A stretch of 64,000 bases of DNA from Aselliscus stoliczkanus (taxonomy: Eukaryota > Chordata > Mammalia > Chiroptera > Hipposideridae), in NCBI GenBank assembly GCA_033961575.1, contig CM066738.1:91027478-91091477 (forward strand), read 5' to 3'. Position 1 is the first letter of the stretch. Each line of letters starts with the position of its first letter. Below the pieces are notes generated by a model. The model had not been told where the DNA came from. It ran no database searches and saw nothing but the letters and a program-made list of their open reading frames with translations. Made by a program: the position numbers and the translations under genes. This document shows positions 11,480-22,503 of the stretch, in pieces.

Positions 11480-12099
11480 TGTGAATATAATCTCACTTAA
11501 TCACTCCCAGCCACCCTCTGCAGTATGATTATCCTCATTTTTATATTTCTTATTTACTGTTCATATCGAGAGATCAGTATGTACGTCTGGCCCCATGTGG
11601 GGCTCTAGGGGCAGAAGAGACAGTGGACCTTCGCTACCAGTGACAAGACAGGTTCATTTTAATTGTTAATCTGTGGAAGACCTCAGATTGGAGTGTTATG
11701 TAGAATCCTTCCTTTAAAGAAAAAAAGAAGAGCAAAATTTGACATGGAGTTTAAAGGATGGGGAGAATTTACTTAGCATTGAGGACAAAGGAGGACATTC
11801 CAGGTGGGGAAATAACAGAGTAAAGATGTAGAGGCAGAGACACCCAAAGTATGCTCCCTAATAAACTAGTCTGGCTGGAACAGAGAGAGTGATGTAATGA
11901 GTGAGAATGTATGAAACAGAAAGAAAAGGGAGGGAGAGACAGTCTCTGTGCTGGAAACAAGCCCATCCATCCTATCCTTCTTCCCAGAGTTGATCAGCCA
12001 TAAACACAGGGACCTTTGGAGCTGTGTGAGAACTTTGGAGCTGCTCTGGATTCTGTCACTTTCTACGTTCCCAGGTAAATTACTTACCCAACCTCATTT
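11480..12099. other. Unique intron 2 sequence
   Basis: No exon or clear repeat was recognised. Frames under 80 codons only. Confidence 0.5.
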
Positions 12100-12110
12100 A
12101 AAAAGCTACA

Positions 12111-12235
12111 GGGCCCACCGAGTGGCGCGGTGGTTAAGCGCTGGCTTGGGAAGCCAGCGGCCCCGGTTCGGGTCCCACATATGAGGGCCAGTGACACTGC
12201 CCTCAAAATAAATAAATAAATAAATAAATAAAATA
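12111..12235 (+). mobile_element. Short tRNA-derived SINE (about 95 bp plus (AAAT)n tail)
   Basis: It has the same head as the long SINEs but stops at GACACTGCCCTC and continues straight into (AAAT)n. It has no AATAAAATCTTT tail. The duplication is AAAAAGCTACA (12100-12110 and 12235-12245). Confidence 0.93.
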
Positions 12236-12245
12236 AAAAGCTACA

Positions 12246-13670
12246 GTTCCATGCAAAGACAATGGAAATAATAATACCTCATGCAGTCGATGTGTGTCAA
12301 AGGGAAATATTTCAAAAGGATGTATTAACATCAGTGTTACAGTAATAGAGATAATGAGTCAAAGCTCCTAGCACTGCACATAGCAAATGCTCCATAGGTG
12401 GCTGTTATTATGTAGCTACTCAGATGTTGGTATGATTGTCATCATCTTTGTCCTCATGCCTCTCTAGCTGGTAGAAGGGTAAACTAGGCAAATTTACAAC
12501 TTGCTGATAGATTGTTTGTTACTCTGTTTTGTCACATACTTGCTGTGTTACAATAAGTCATCTAGGACTTACTGAGGACTGATCAGCTACAGAGCGTGTG
12601 CTAAAACATGGCCCAGGGATCAGCAACACAGATGAAAGAAAGAGCCCATTCCTGCCCACCCCAGAGCAGCATCTGACACTACACATTGCATTGGGGTGAT
12701 TGTTCTGTCCATCAGAGTATAGCCAAGGAAAAGGGTACTTCCTAGTTTCAGTAATGGAGGTAAAACGTGGCATGGAGGGTCATAGTCCCAGATTCCATCC
12801 AGGGGGCAGTGGTGGAGGGAGCTCCCACTGGAGGTGCAGTATCTATCTCTCCCCTTTGCTGTTCCTGGGCAGGTTGAATTCCCAGGAATTCCAGAGAGGT
12901 CCATGGTAGGACTTTGACACTTTGGGTGGGGATGTCCCAAAACTAGGATATAAGGCATATTTAGCCACATAACATAAAATGTTTATAAATGTGTGTGTAT
13001 CACACTTGATGAACTCAAAATAATAAACAATTATGATAGACTGCTGTTATCTTTGTACATGTTGGTATGTGTTTTGCCTCTAGCCCACATGAATATGCCA
13101 GGGTTCCACATGAAATTTATGGCAGCTTGGTCAAATAATGCTCAAGACCCAAGAAGGACATTTCAGAAACATCATACTATGGCTTAGACTCAACAGACCA
13201 GGTTCCAGGTCCCAAAAGCACCCCAACCTTATCACAGCAAGAGGAGAGGCTGGACCCCCGAAATATGAAGAGGACTGCACTTCTTCACATGAATTATCCC
13301 TGAAAAGGACACAGTGGAGGACTGCATGCTCTCTCCCCAGGGGCGGCAGCCTCCTCTGGTAAGCAGACCGCCAGGTTAGGAAAGCTAAGGAGCAGGCAGG
13401 CCACGTGCTGAGGGTCTCAAACCCCCACACTAGGGCATACATAGGTATCGGACACTCTGACCTGATGCCAGCTGATTCTTCCTCAAAATCAGAGCACATG
13501 GGACCGGTTCCTTTTACTATGAGACTTCTAGAGAAAAAAATGACCATATACTAGAAATACAATATAAATATGTAATCCTTTTTAATTTGCATGTATTTTT
13601 TTCCTCTTTCCCATATAATTTTGTGAAACATTTTAAAAGTGAGATCTTAGGTTTTGTGTTCTATTTGGAC
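12246..13670. other. Unique intron 2 sequence
   Basis: No exon. Overlapping frames on both strands at 12558-13547 (up to 138 codons) lack any family resemblance, splice context or consistent frame, and are most likely chance. Confidence 0.5.
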
Positions 13671-13671
13671 T

Positions 13672-13905
13672 TGTGTTTTTCAAACTGTGGGTCATAATCC
13701 ACTTGGGAACTATAAATCAATTCCATGGGTCATGACTAGCACTTTTTAATTAACTAGAACTGAACAAATTATAGGGTAGTCATTTTTTTTAATTGAAGTT
13801 TATTGGGGTGACAGTGGTTAGTAAAGTTACATAGGTTTCAAGTGGTAAAATGTATTTCTACTGAGGGTTACATTTTCCAAAAAAATGTGAACACCGCTGA
13901 TTTAC
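13672..13905. mobile_element. hAT-type element (Charlie-like), interrupted by L1 tip
   Basis: TTTTCAAACTGTGGGTCATA followed by CCATGGGTCATGACTAGCAC, and the end AAAATGTGAACACCGCTG, match a Charlie-type hAT remnant. A small L1 3' tip (13779-13842) is inserted in it. Confidence 0.6.
13779..13842 (-). mobile_element. Very short L1 3' tip
   Basis: TTTATTGGGGTGACAGTGG and TTACATAGGTTTCAAGTGG repeat the L1 end also seen at 683-1168. It is truncated after about 60 bp. Confidence 0.7.
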
Positions 13906-13920
13906 ACCACCATCCCATTG

Positions 13921-14491
13921 TGTCAGGGGACCCTTGGACAGTCCTGCCTGGGTAGTGGAAGCTTCGGCCATTAGCCAACACCTCCTTCATGGATGTATTT
14001 CATTCCCAGGAGAAAATGTATAAAAGCCCTAACTGGAGGAACATAAAAGCAATGGGTGTCCTGCAGTCTCTATCTCCTGCATGGTCATGGAACATTTGAT
14101 TGCTTGCTACTTGGTCAGAGATCTGTTGAAGAAAGGAGGAAGACTGACTCCAGTATCCATCAAGAAAAAGGAAAGTTGTAACTTGGTGTCACCGCCTTCA
14201 ACCATCTTGTGTAGACCAGGGAGGAGCAGTGACCATCTCCATGGAGCCTGACAGTGGACAGACCTCTCTACCTCTCTCTGTCCACCCCTCCTGAGATGTA
14301 CTGTGTGGCAGTGCTCCAGCTCCCCCGGACTTTCAAGTCAGTTCAAGGAAAGAGGCCACATTACTTGAGGGCAGCTACCCGTGTGAGCTCAATATTACCT
14401 GATGTTCTCTTGAGTAGAAAATAAAGAGACTTGACTGAACACACATTGATGTCTGCATCTCCAAGGCATGACTCTCACTTACTGCCTGACA
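13921..14491 (+). mobile_element. Putative solo LTR of an endogenous retrovirus
   Basis: The 571-bp block opens TGTCAGGGGACC and closes CTGCCTGACA, giving TGTCAGG/CCTGACA inverted ends. It holds a TATA box (TATAAAA, 14019-14025) and a poly(A) signal (AATAAA, 14420-14425) in order. No internal retroviral genes adjoin it. I could not find a matching target duplication, so the assignment is tentative. It is antisense to PSTPIP2. Confidence 0.55.
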
Positions 14492-15198
14492 AATAGAATC
14501 TGTTCATTAGTTTGGGACCTGCCAACGACCTGGATCTTTGGCCAAAAATTCCCCGAAAGCACTTCTTCATCCAGAATCGTTGGGAATGGAGTATTCTAGA
14601 TGAATAAGATTTCCCACAAAACTAACTCACCCCATTAAGTATAGAATTTTTAAAAAAAACAAACTACATCTTATTCATTAAAACAATAAAAGAGGAAATA
14701 AATCCTCTGAACCAAGCCAGCTCTCCCCGCCACCAAACCCTGCTTCCTTCTGGGGTGCTGATGTATCCTGTATCCTTGTTACTGTTCCCTGACCCCCAGT
14801 GGTCTCTGAGGCAGGCTCTGCCCCTCCTCACCACCACCACCACATGGATCATTGTCATTCGCATCTTCCAGTTTGCTGTTCCCCCACAGATATCTGCACA
14901 CCCCTCCACCTATCAAATCCACCTCATGCGCCAAGAGCCACCTCAGGGATCTCCTCCTCCACAAAGCGCTAACCCCACCTCCTTTTTTTAGCCTGTCCTC
15001 CACAATCTCCCTATCCTGTGAGGTCTTTCAGTGTCATGGGTATCACACAACTTAATGTTTTATTATATTTTGTTTGCTGTTTCATTCATAAATCTTCTCT
15101 CTCCAATGGGTTTCTAAGAACTTTAGGACAAAGATACCATTTAGGTCTTGGGATCATTCCATCACCTACAGCAGAGGGTTTTGTGAGCCATTAAAAAC
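14492..15198. other. Unique intron 2 sequence
   Basis: Overlapping short frames on both strands (14664-15055) lie in a pyrimidine-rich region. No gene is supported. Confidence 0.5.
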
Positions 15199-15206
15199 AA
15201 TCAAGA

Positions 15207-15664
15207 GGGTCGGCCAAGTGGCGTATTGGTTAAGAGCTGGCTTGGGATGCCAGCAGCCCTGGTTGGGATCCCACATATAAGGGTCAGTGACACTGCCCTC
15301 TGCAGCTAAGATGGTGAACAACAACTCCACCTGGAGCTGGGCTGCTGTGAGTCCCCGGGACGGCATAGCTGCAGCCCCTGCTGCAGTGGGCTGCCATAAG
15401 CTACAGTGAGTGGCCGTCAGCCAGCGTGAGTGGCTGGCAGCCAGAGTGAGCTGACAAGAGCCGCTGTGAGTGGCCGTCCAGAGGCCAGCGACCGATCTGC
15501 CTCACCCAAGAAGAGCACAATGATGATACCAACACGGGCCAGTGAAGCAATGTCCTCCACAACTTGACTGAAAAACAAAAGGACAGCAACTTGTCTGTTC
15601 CCCTTCCCTGGATCCCCAATGCTGTTTCCTGCCCCCAATCCCTCAATAAAATCTTTTAAAAAAA
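15207..15664 (+). mobile_element. Long tRNA-derived SINE
   Basis: Head GGTCGGCCAAGTGGCGTATT; tail CCCTCAATAAAATCTTTT plus A. The duplication is ATCAAGA on each side. It ends 77 bp left of PSTPIP2 exon 2, close to its splice donor. Confidence 0.9.
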
Positions 15665-15741
15665 ATCAAGAAACAATGACTTGTTCCTTGTTTGTATGGG
15701 AGCATTTTGTCCTCTGTCTTCAGAGAGGAAACAACATGTAC

Positions 15742-15842
15742 CTTTCTTTTAAAAAGTCTTCGAACTCTTTGCAGTTCTTGCGGCCATTGTTCAGATGCTG
15801 GATGATGCTGTCATAGCCAATGGTGCTGAGGATGTCTGGGTT
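15742..15842 (-). CDS. PSTPIP2: PSTPIP2 coding exon 2 (residues 12-45)
   Basis: This is the second coding exon, 101 bp, encoding the first part of the F-BAR domain. Minus-strand translation begins NPDILSTIGYDSIIQHLNNG and continues RKNCKEFEDFLKE plus AG of the split Arg45 codon. That is the characteristic PSTPIP2 sequence; PSTPIP1 differs strongly here. The acceptor is a pyrimidine run ending TTTTCACCAG (intron side from 15843). The donor is AG|GTACAT, with C at +4 and A at +5, so weaker than consensus. Intron 1 (15843-58310) joins in phase 0 and intron 2 in phase 2. Compared with the human protein as I recall it, residues 12-13 are NP instead of SA. The F-BAR dimer binds curved, phosphoinositide-rich membrane. 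A retroviral-type LTR in the same orientation lies 825 bp upstream. Confidence 0.96.
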
Positions 15843-16666
15843 CTGGTGAAAAGAAAACGACAGTGTGTCAGACCAGCAACAGTGCAGAGAGAAGCCCGAG
15901 GCCTGCAGAGATGGGGGAAGCCGGCAATGGGAAGTTCCTGAAACGTGTAATTGCCTCCAAGGCATATGTGACCAAAACGAACAAAATAGAAGAAGTAAAA
16001 ATGCAAGTAGCTGTGGAAGAGTTTCTAAAATTATGAAAGCAAAGGGCCACAAAACAGGAAGGAAGTGAAAGAGGATTGAGAGGCACATGGATGAGGGAGC
16101 AGGCCTGGCTCAGGCTCCGGCCTGGGCCCCCCTACCTGTGCCTTAAATCAGTCCAGACACCCACTCCAGCTTTATGCAGAGAGCTCCTTCATCCTGCTGA
16201 ACGGGTCCTCACCCACACCACAGGTCCATTTTAACCAGGGGCTATACAACGTTCGCTTTGTCCTTAAACTTGTCACAGAACTTGACCATGAGGTCTCTTC
16301 CCACAGCCAATAAGCCCCATCTGAGGGTGGAGGTGTGGCTGCACAGGCCAAGCAGCCTTGAGCCAGGAGCCAGGCCCCCAGAGTGGGAAAAGGGGGCCGG
16401 CTTTCCACGGGGAAGCACAGAGGGAAGCCCAACAGCCAGCAGACTTCGCATGAGTCACTGGCCCCAATTTCGGGTAAATGAATTTTTTTTTTTAATTTTA
16501 CATTAGCAGTTTTTTTCCTATTTTATTCTATGATGTACTCTGAGGTTGGAAGAAGCTGCCTAAGTCTCTCAAAACAGTAGTCCCAGATGCAGTACATTTT
16601 AAAAATCAAAGTCCCCTCAGCTCCCCAAACCAACAGCTCAGGGGCTCTAAAGAATACTCCCTAAAG
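15843..16666. other. Intron 1 sequence next to exon 2
   Basis: It contains the exon 2 acceptor and pyrimidine tract. 16170-16450 is richer in GC, with several short overlapping frames. I see no recognisable protein there. Confidence 0.5.
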
Positions 16667-17661
16667 TGTCCCCTAGTGTGCGGGAGTCCAGCCTCTGCGA
16701 GTCCAGGGGTTCCCTCAGGTGTGGACAGTGTCAGTGAGGAAAGAAAGAAAGATGGACACACCGGAGAGAGTTTTGCAGGAGTGTCACACTTTATTGTTAC
16801 AGCAAGTCTCCTTTTATAGGGACTCTTGACCTTTACCTCAATTACAAGTTAAGTTCCACATAGTTTTGATGTATTTGTCTTCTTTAGGACTTTTACAGTC
16901 TTTACTTCCTTGTAATAATTCTCCCCAGGGCACACTGTGACCTTTTCTATGTTTAAGGATAATCTCATCTATGATAATCTCTTTGTGACCCAGACTCAGT
17001 TTCTACATATCACCTAAAGAATGGTTACCATGACCACCTTGACTATCTAGTCCCAAATTCCAGCAGTAAGACTCACAGGGCGTATACTTGAGCTAAAGCT
17101 TCAGTGTCTGTTGCTACAACAATGTACAAGGGAAATAATCCAATTAAGGCTATTGATTAACATAGCTCATGGTCAGCAAGTTGTCTCTTATCGGAACTCT
17201 CATGGCCTGGAGACTTTAGACTTCAAGGAGACCTTTCACAGCAATGACCCTAGGCAAGTGAGCTCAACAGACTGATGAGATCATCAGTTTCTAACAGCAG
17301 GCCTTTGGCCTATGTGGCCAGGGGTCTGGGCCTCTGTTTCCAAGAGGCTTGAGTCCCTTTTTCTTACTTAGTCCTGGGGTCCCCATGGAACTACTGTCTG
17401 GCTTAGGTTGTCTCCCCTCTTTTCTAGGAGATCTTACCCATCGTTGGCTGCGTAGCTATCTCTCATTGGGGTACCACAGGAACTTGCCATAAATGCAGTG
17501 AGAGTACTGTCTCCCATAGGTTCCGATGTAGAGAAAAGGCACATGGGTTCATAGAGGCAAGAGACATTACATGACCAACCATAAGGCAGCACCCCAAACA
17601 TCCAGTGCTGAGCATGGCAATGTGACCTTGTCAGACACTGGGGGGCTGTCAGCCCCCAACA
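16667..17661 (-). mobile_element. Putative ERV LTR (betaretrovirus-like), sense to PSTPIP2
   Basis: Read on the minus strand it runs from TGTTGGGGGCTGACAG to CACACTAGGGGACA, about 995 bp with TG...CA ends. A TATA box (CTATAAAAGG, 16811-16820) is followed only about 24 bp later by AATAAA (16795-16790). That spacing implies a very short R region, as in class II/betaretroviral LTRs. About 120 bp of U5-like sequence follows. Possible 6-bp flanks CTAAAG and CTAGTG match at four of six positions. No retroviral coding sequence adjoins, so it would be a solo LTR. Confidence 0.6.
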
Positions 17662-19017
17662 CTAGTGAATCTGGTTTCCTGGTTTCTACCCCCAAAAGGA
17701 TACAATCAGTTGCCTGATTCGGACTCCAGTTCCTCAGGGAGGTTGTTTAGCCACAGGGGGTATCCTGGATGCTTTGAGCTCCTACTCCCAGCCCAGCCAA
17801 GGCAGACCATCCCTTCCCATACACCGGTCTGCAGAGGGAGGTGCGGCTGTTGAGTAGTGCTGGGGACACATGAAGGCACAGGTCTACCAGAGGAAGCAGA
17901 ATTCCTCCCTTCCATTTGCTGCCACTTGTCATGGCCTGGCTGAGCAGACAGTGCTCCCAAAGAAACCCAGCAGGACCAAGGTCTGAGCCTGATTCCAACA
18001 TGGCATTCATTAACTAAACTAGCCATAACTCACTGCATTTTAAAAAATGATTATAATAAATTTTATGCATGGACATATAGATAAATCAAAGTTAGAAATA
18101 CATTGAATTCCACAGGTTCTGGCTATGGTCTGAGCATAGATTAAGGCCATGGGAAGGCTAAAGAAATAGCATCCACCAAAGCTTGTTTTCTCCACCCACC
18201 CCTTCCAAACACACTCTTCTTTCTCAGCAGGTAGGCTGCTTACTGACCCCCAAAATGCAGTGCTCAGTGACAACTCTAAGACGATGTTTATATTACCCCC
18301 TCCAAATCCAGCCCTCGCCGCCAAGTTTTCTGGAAGCCGTCTCTGAGTAGCCCCAATGCTCCCTCCTCTGGACTCTCAGAGTGCCCAGCTTCTGAATTTG
18401 CTGTTTGGTATCCCCCATGTGAGTAACCTTGCTGTCCCAGGTTGGCTTCTTCCATGTCTTGGACCACTTCTGCACACGTACCCTCCCCCCACCAAAAAAA
18501 AAAAATTCAGCTTCACTACAGTAGACTTCTGTAGGATGAAAATGCCTACTGTGTTATCAGCCAGGTACATTAGAAGAGAACAATGAAAACAAAGACTCCT
18601 GAGTGAATAAATAGGTACAGAGGGTCAATATCAATGTTAGTTTGTAGAAAGAAGTGCTTCGCTCTTCCCTGAGAAAGACACTTGGGTTCTTTGTTTTATG
18701 CTACTCTTTTGGAAAAGGTGGTTTCCTTTTTCATAATTAAGGGTGCAGACACTCTTTGAGCTAGACAGGGAGGGTGGAGCTAGAGCCAGTTTTCCTAGAA
18801 ACAAAGCAAATCACCAGGTCTCGCGGCTGCCAGCCTTAAAAATCAGAAGGGCTGCTTCTGAGGACTGACACGGCTATAGAGGAAACAAAGAAAGGAAATC
18901 CCCAGGAGAAAACAGAGTGCCCAAGGCCAAGTTCAAAGTTGTGGAGGACTTGGCCTGGGAACTCCTTCTTAGGTTACTCAGAGAGCATGGGTGGTAACCT
19001 CCCACTGGCAGACGACA
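17662..19017. other. Unique intron 1 sequence
   Basis: No exon or clear repeat. Overlapping frames at 17665-18586 are not in a consistent gene structure. Confidence 0.5.
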
Positions 19018-19031
19018 AAACAGGAAGGCAT

Positions 19032-19577
19032 GGGCCGGCCAAGTGGCGCATTGGTTAAGAGGTGGTTTGGGGACGACAGCAGCCCCGGTTCGGATCCCAC
19101 ATATGAGGGCCAGTGACACTGCCCTCTGCAGCTAACAACAGCTCCACCTGGAGCTGGGCTGTGCAAGACCCGGCGATGGTGTAGGCTGCAGCCCCTGCTG
19201 CAGTGGGCTGCCATAGGCTACAGTGAGTGGCCAGCAGCCAGCGTGAGTGGCCAGCAGCCAGCATGAGTGGTTGGCAGCCAGCGCAAGCTGCCAATAGCTG
19301 CGCTGAGCGACCATCCAGAGGCCGGTGACCCATCTGCCTCATCCGGGAAGAGCACAATGACGATACCAACATGGGCCAGTGAAGCAACATTCTCCGCAAC
19401 TAGACTGAAGAGCAAAAAGACAGCAACTTGTCTGTTCCCCTTCCCCGATTCCCCAACGCTGTTCCCCTCCCCCAATTCCCCAATAAAATCTTAAAAAAAA
19501 AAAAGTTCAGGTCGTCTAACTTTAAAAACAAACAAACAAACAAACAAACAAACAAAAAACAAACAAAAAAAAAAAAA
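19032..19577 (+). mobile_element. Long SINE with transduced mariner segment and second A-rich tail
   Basis: The SINE runs to AATAAAATCTTAAAAAAA (about 19484-19504), where the usual TCTTT is reduced to TCTT. It is followed by GTTCAGGTCGTCTAACTTT (19505-19523), identical in type to a piece of the mariner elements at 46687 and 61154. An (AAAC)n tail reaches 19577. The candidate duplication spans the whole unit: AAACAGGAAGGC (19018-19029) and AAACGGGAGGGC (19575-19586), 10 of 12 matching. The internal 20-bp unit GTGAGTGGCCAGCAGCCAGC is present about three times. Confidence 0.85.
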
Positions 19578-19589
19578 CGGGAGGGCCAA

Positions 19590-20375
19590 ATAGGAAAGAA
19601 CACTGCTGCATGAGCACCGAGCTGCCATTACAGGTCTGCCATCAGAAGTGAGTATGCCCAACCATAAATCCCGTATCTTTGGCTTGGTAATCAGAGCCCT
19701 CTACGCATTATATCTTACTTTTCTTCCCCAGCCTTTTTCTTCCCTGCTCTCCAAATAGCAGCATACATTTCTACTCCAGGAACCTTTGCACATGCTTTTC
19801 CCCCCACAATGGGAATGGCATCTCCTCCTCTTCTCTTACATCTCACATCTGCTCAGGGCCAGTTCAAATCCCATTCACTGACTGAAGTCTCCCTCAAATA
19901 ATTCACTCTATACTCTCCTCTCCTTCTTCTGAATGCGTAGAGTGTCTAACGCCTATTCCTCTCATTTGGCTCTTATTATATATTATTTTGTGTCTTTAGT
20001 GAACATCTTTTTAAAAATTCATTAACTTCTTAAAGAGCATCTGGATGATACCCAACCTTTATCACCCACAGTAGCTTCCACCTTAATGGTGCTTGAGAAA
20101 TGTCTGTTAACTGTATACCAACTACAGACAAGGAACCAAAAAGGTTACAGAGCGAGCATAAGATAGAGTCCTTGCAACAGGGAACCTATTACTCATTTAG
20201 GGATTCAACAAAAATAAAAGGTACATGAAACAATGGTGTATGCACCAGGAAAATTAGAGACTGAAACAGTATATGAGATATAACAAATGAGGTAGAAAAG
20301 ACAGAATGAGGTAGGGTCATCAGAAAAGAAAAGAAATAAGATTTAAATTGAGTCTTTTAAAATGACGAGGATTCA
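19590..20375. other. Unique intron 1 sequence
   Basis: No exon or clear repeat was recognised. Confidence 0.5.
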
Positions 20376-21351
20376 CACAAGAAATCAGAACATGTTTCAA
20401 ACCAACTGTTAGTGAAGAAAACAGCACATCAATATCTGTGAGATGCAGCAAACCTGTGCTTACATGGAAGTTTATAGCTCTACACATTTATACTAGAAAA
20501 GAAAAAACGCTTTTAAAAATAGTGACGTAAGCTGTCACTTTATAGTGCTAGGAAAGAAGAACAAATTAGATCTATTGCAAATAGAAGGAAGGAGATAAAA
20601 AGAGAGAAACACAATAAAATGAGACAAAAGTTGGTCATTTGAAAAGTTTAACAAAATTGATAAACCCCTATCTTAAGCTGATCAAAAAACAAGGCAGTGT
20701 GAAAAAAATAAAAACCACAAAATACTAATGTTCTCAATCTGACAAAGAGCATCTACAAAGAACCTACAGCTACCGATCTACTTAATGGTGAAAGACTGAA
20801 CACTTTCCTCCTAATAAGGAGGAAATAGCCAAGAAATAAGGGGAAAGAAAGAAATAAAGGGCACATATATTGGAAAGAAAAAAGTAAAACTGCCTTTACT
20901 TGCAGAGAGCACAATGTGTATAAAATCCTAGGGAATTTACCAAAAAATATTACTAGAACTAATAAATAAATTTTACAAGGTCCATGTACAAGAATCAATT
21001 GTATTTCTACATACCAGTGGCAAAATAATAACAATAATAATAAATAAACATCAATTACAATGGCATAAAAGACACAAAATATTCAGGACTAAATACTTAA
21101 GAGATTATATCAGATTTCTTCTCTGAAAATTAAAAGGATTGCTGAGAGAAATGAAAGAAGACCTCATCAATGTAGATATATACCATGCTTGTGAATTGAA
21201 AGAGTAAACATTAAAATGTTGATTTTCTTCAATGTGATCTATAGATTCAACACAATGCCATCCAAATCCCGAATGTATTTTCTGTAGAAATTTGCAAGTT
21301 AGCCTAAAATTTATGTAGAATTACAAAGTACCTATAATAGGCAAAAGGATT

Positions 21352-21565
21352 TTTTTTTTCTTAAAAAATCTTTATTGGGGAACAGTGTTTTTCCAATACC
21401 CACCAGCTCCAACTCAAGTCGCCATTTTCAATCTAGTTGTCGCGGAAGTCAGGGTGGGGGGTGGGCGGGGGCGGGAAGCAGCCCACCATCCCATGTGAGA
21501 ATCGAACCGGCAACCTTGGTATTATGAGCCTGCACTCTAACCACCTGAGCTAACCAGCCTCCCCC
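21352..21565 (-). mobile_element. Older Rhin-1-like SINE in L1
   Basis: Reverse orientation: poly(T), TTTATTGGGGAACAG, then CCATGTGAGAATCGAACCGG (the B box in reverse) and CTGAGCTAACCAGCCTCCC. Diverged and partly deleted. Confidence 0.7.
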
Positions 21566-21577
21566 AAAGTGATTTTT

Positions 21578-21692
21578 GTTTTGTTTTGTTTTGTTTTTTG
21601 AGGGCAGTGTCACTAGCCCTCACATGTGGGACTGAACCGGGGCCGCTGGCTTCCCAAGCCAGCGCTTAACCACAGCGCCACTCGGCCGGCCC
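21578..21692 (-). mobile_element. Short tRNA-derived SINE (GCCCTC class)
   Basis: Tail (TTTTG)n, then GAGGGCAGTGTCACTAGCCC up to GGCCGGCC. The duplication is CAAAGYGATTTTT, on each side. Confidence 0.9.
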
Positions 21693-22368
21693 TCAAAGCG
21701 ATTTTTTAAAGAGAACAAACCTGGAACATTCACACCACCTGACTTCAAAACTTTCTATGAAGTTACAGTAATCAAAACAGTATGATACTGGCCTGAGCAT
21801 AGACAAATACACCAATGGGGCAGAACAGAATCCAGAAATAGAGTCACTTATCAATTTACTTTCAACAAAGGTGCCAAAACTATTCAATGGGAAGATGATT
21901 ATAGTCTTTTCAGCAAATGGTCCTGGAATAACTATATAAACCTTTGCGAGAAACGAGGTTCTACTCATTCGTCACACTATACACAAAAATTAATTTGAAA
22001 TGAATCACAGATTCAAATGTAAAACTAAAATATACATATAAAGTTTTCAGAAGAAAAAAAATAAGAAAATATCTTTGAGAACTTGAGGTATTTCTTAGGA
22101 CACAAAAAAATATGAATTGCAAAATAAAAAACCTGAAAAATTGGACCTTCATCAAAATTAAAAACTGCTCATCAAAGCGATTGCTAAGAAAATTAAGTGG
22201 CAAGCCTCAGGCTGGGAGAAAATATTCACAATACATATATCTGTCAAAGGACTTGTATCCAGAATATTTAAATAACTCCAACAAATTAATAATAAAAATA
22301 TAAGCAACCCAATAAAACTAGGAATAATATTTGAACTTCATAAACACTTCATAAAAAGATGCTTCATA

Positions 22369-22475
22369 GGGCCGGCCGAGCGGTGCGGTGGTTAAGCGCT
22401 GGTGTGGGAAGCTGGCAGCCCCGGTTCGGTCCCACATAAGAGGGCCAGTAACACTGCCCTCAAAAAAAAAATTAA
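22369..22475 (+). mobile_element. Short tRNA-derived SINE (GCCCTC class)
   Basis: GGGCCGGCCGAGCGGTGCGG head, ends ACTGCCCTC plus A tail. Perfect duplication AAAAAGATGCTTCATA. Confidence 0.93.
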
Positions 22476-22503
22476 AAAAAGATGCTTCATAAAAGATATT
22501 CCT

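Noticed and set aside
13131..13547. 138-codon minus-strand frame
   Set aside because: No family resemblance, an opposing frame of 74 codons overlaps it, and no exon signals were found. It lies within PSTPIP2 intron 2.
19217..19290. Possible CRISPR-like or functional repeat array
   Set aside because: The direct 20-bp units have no spacers and occur in all long copies of the SINE; this is a mammalian genome.
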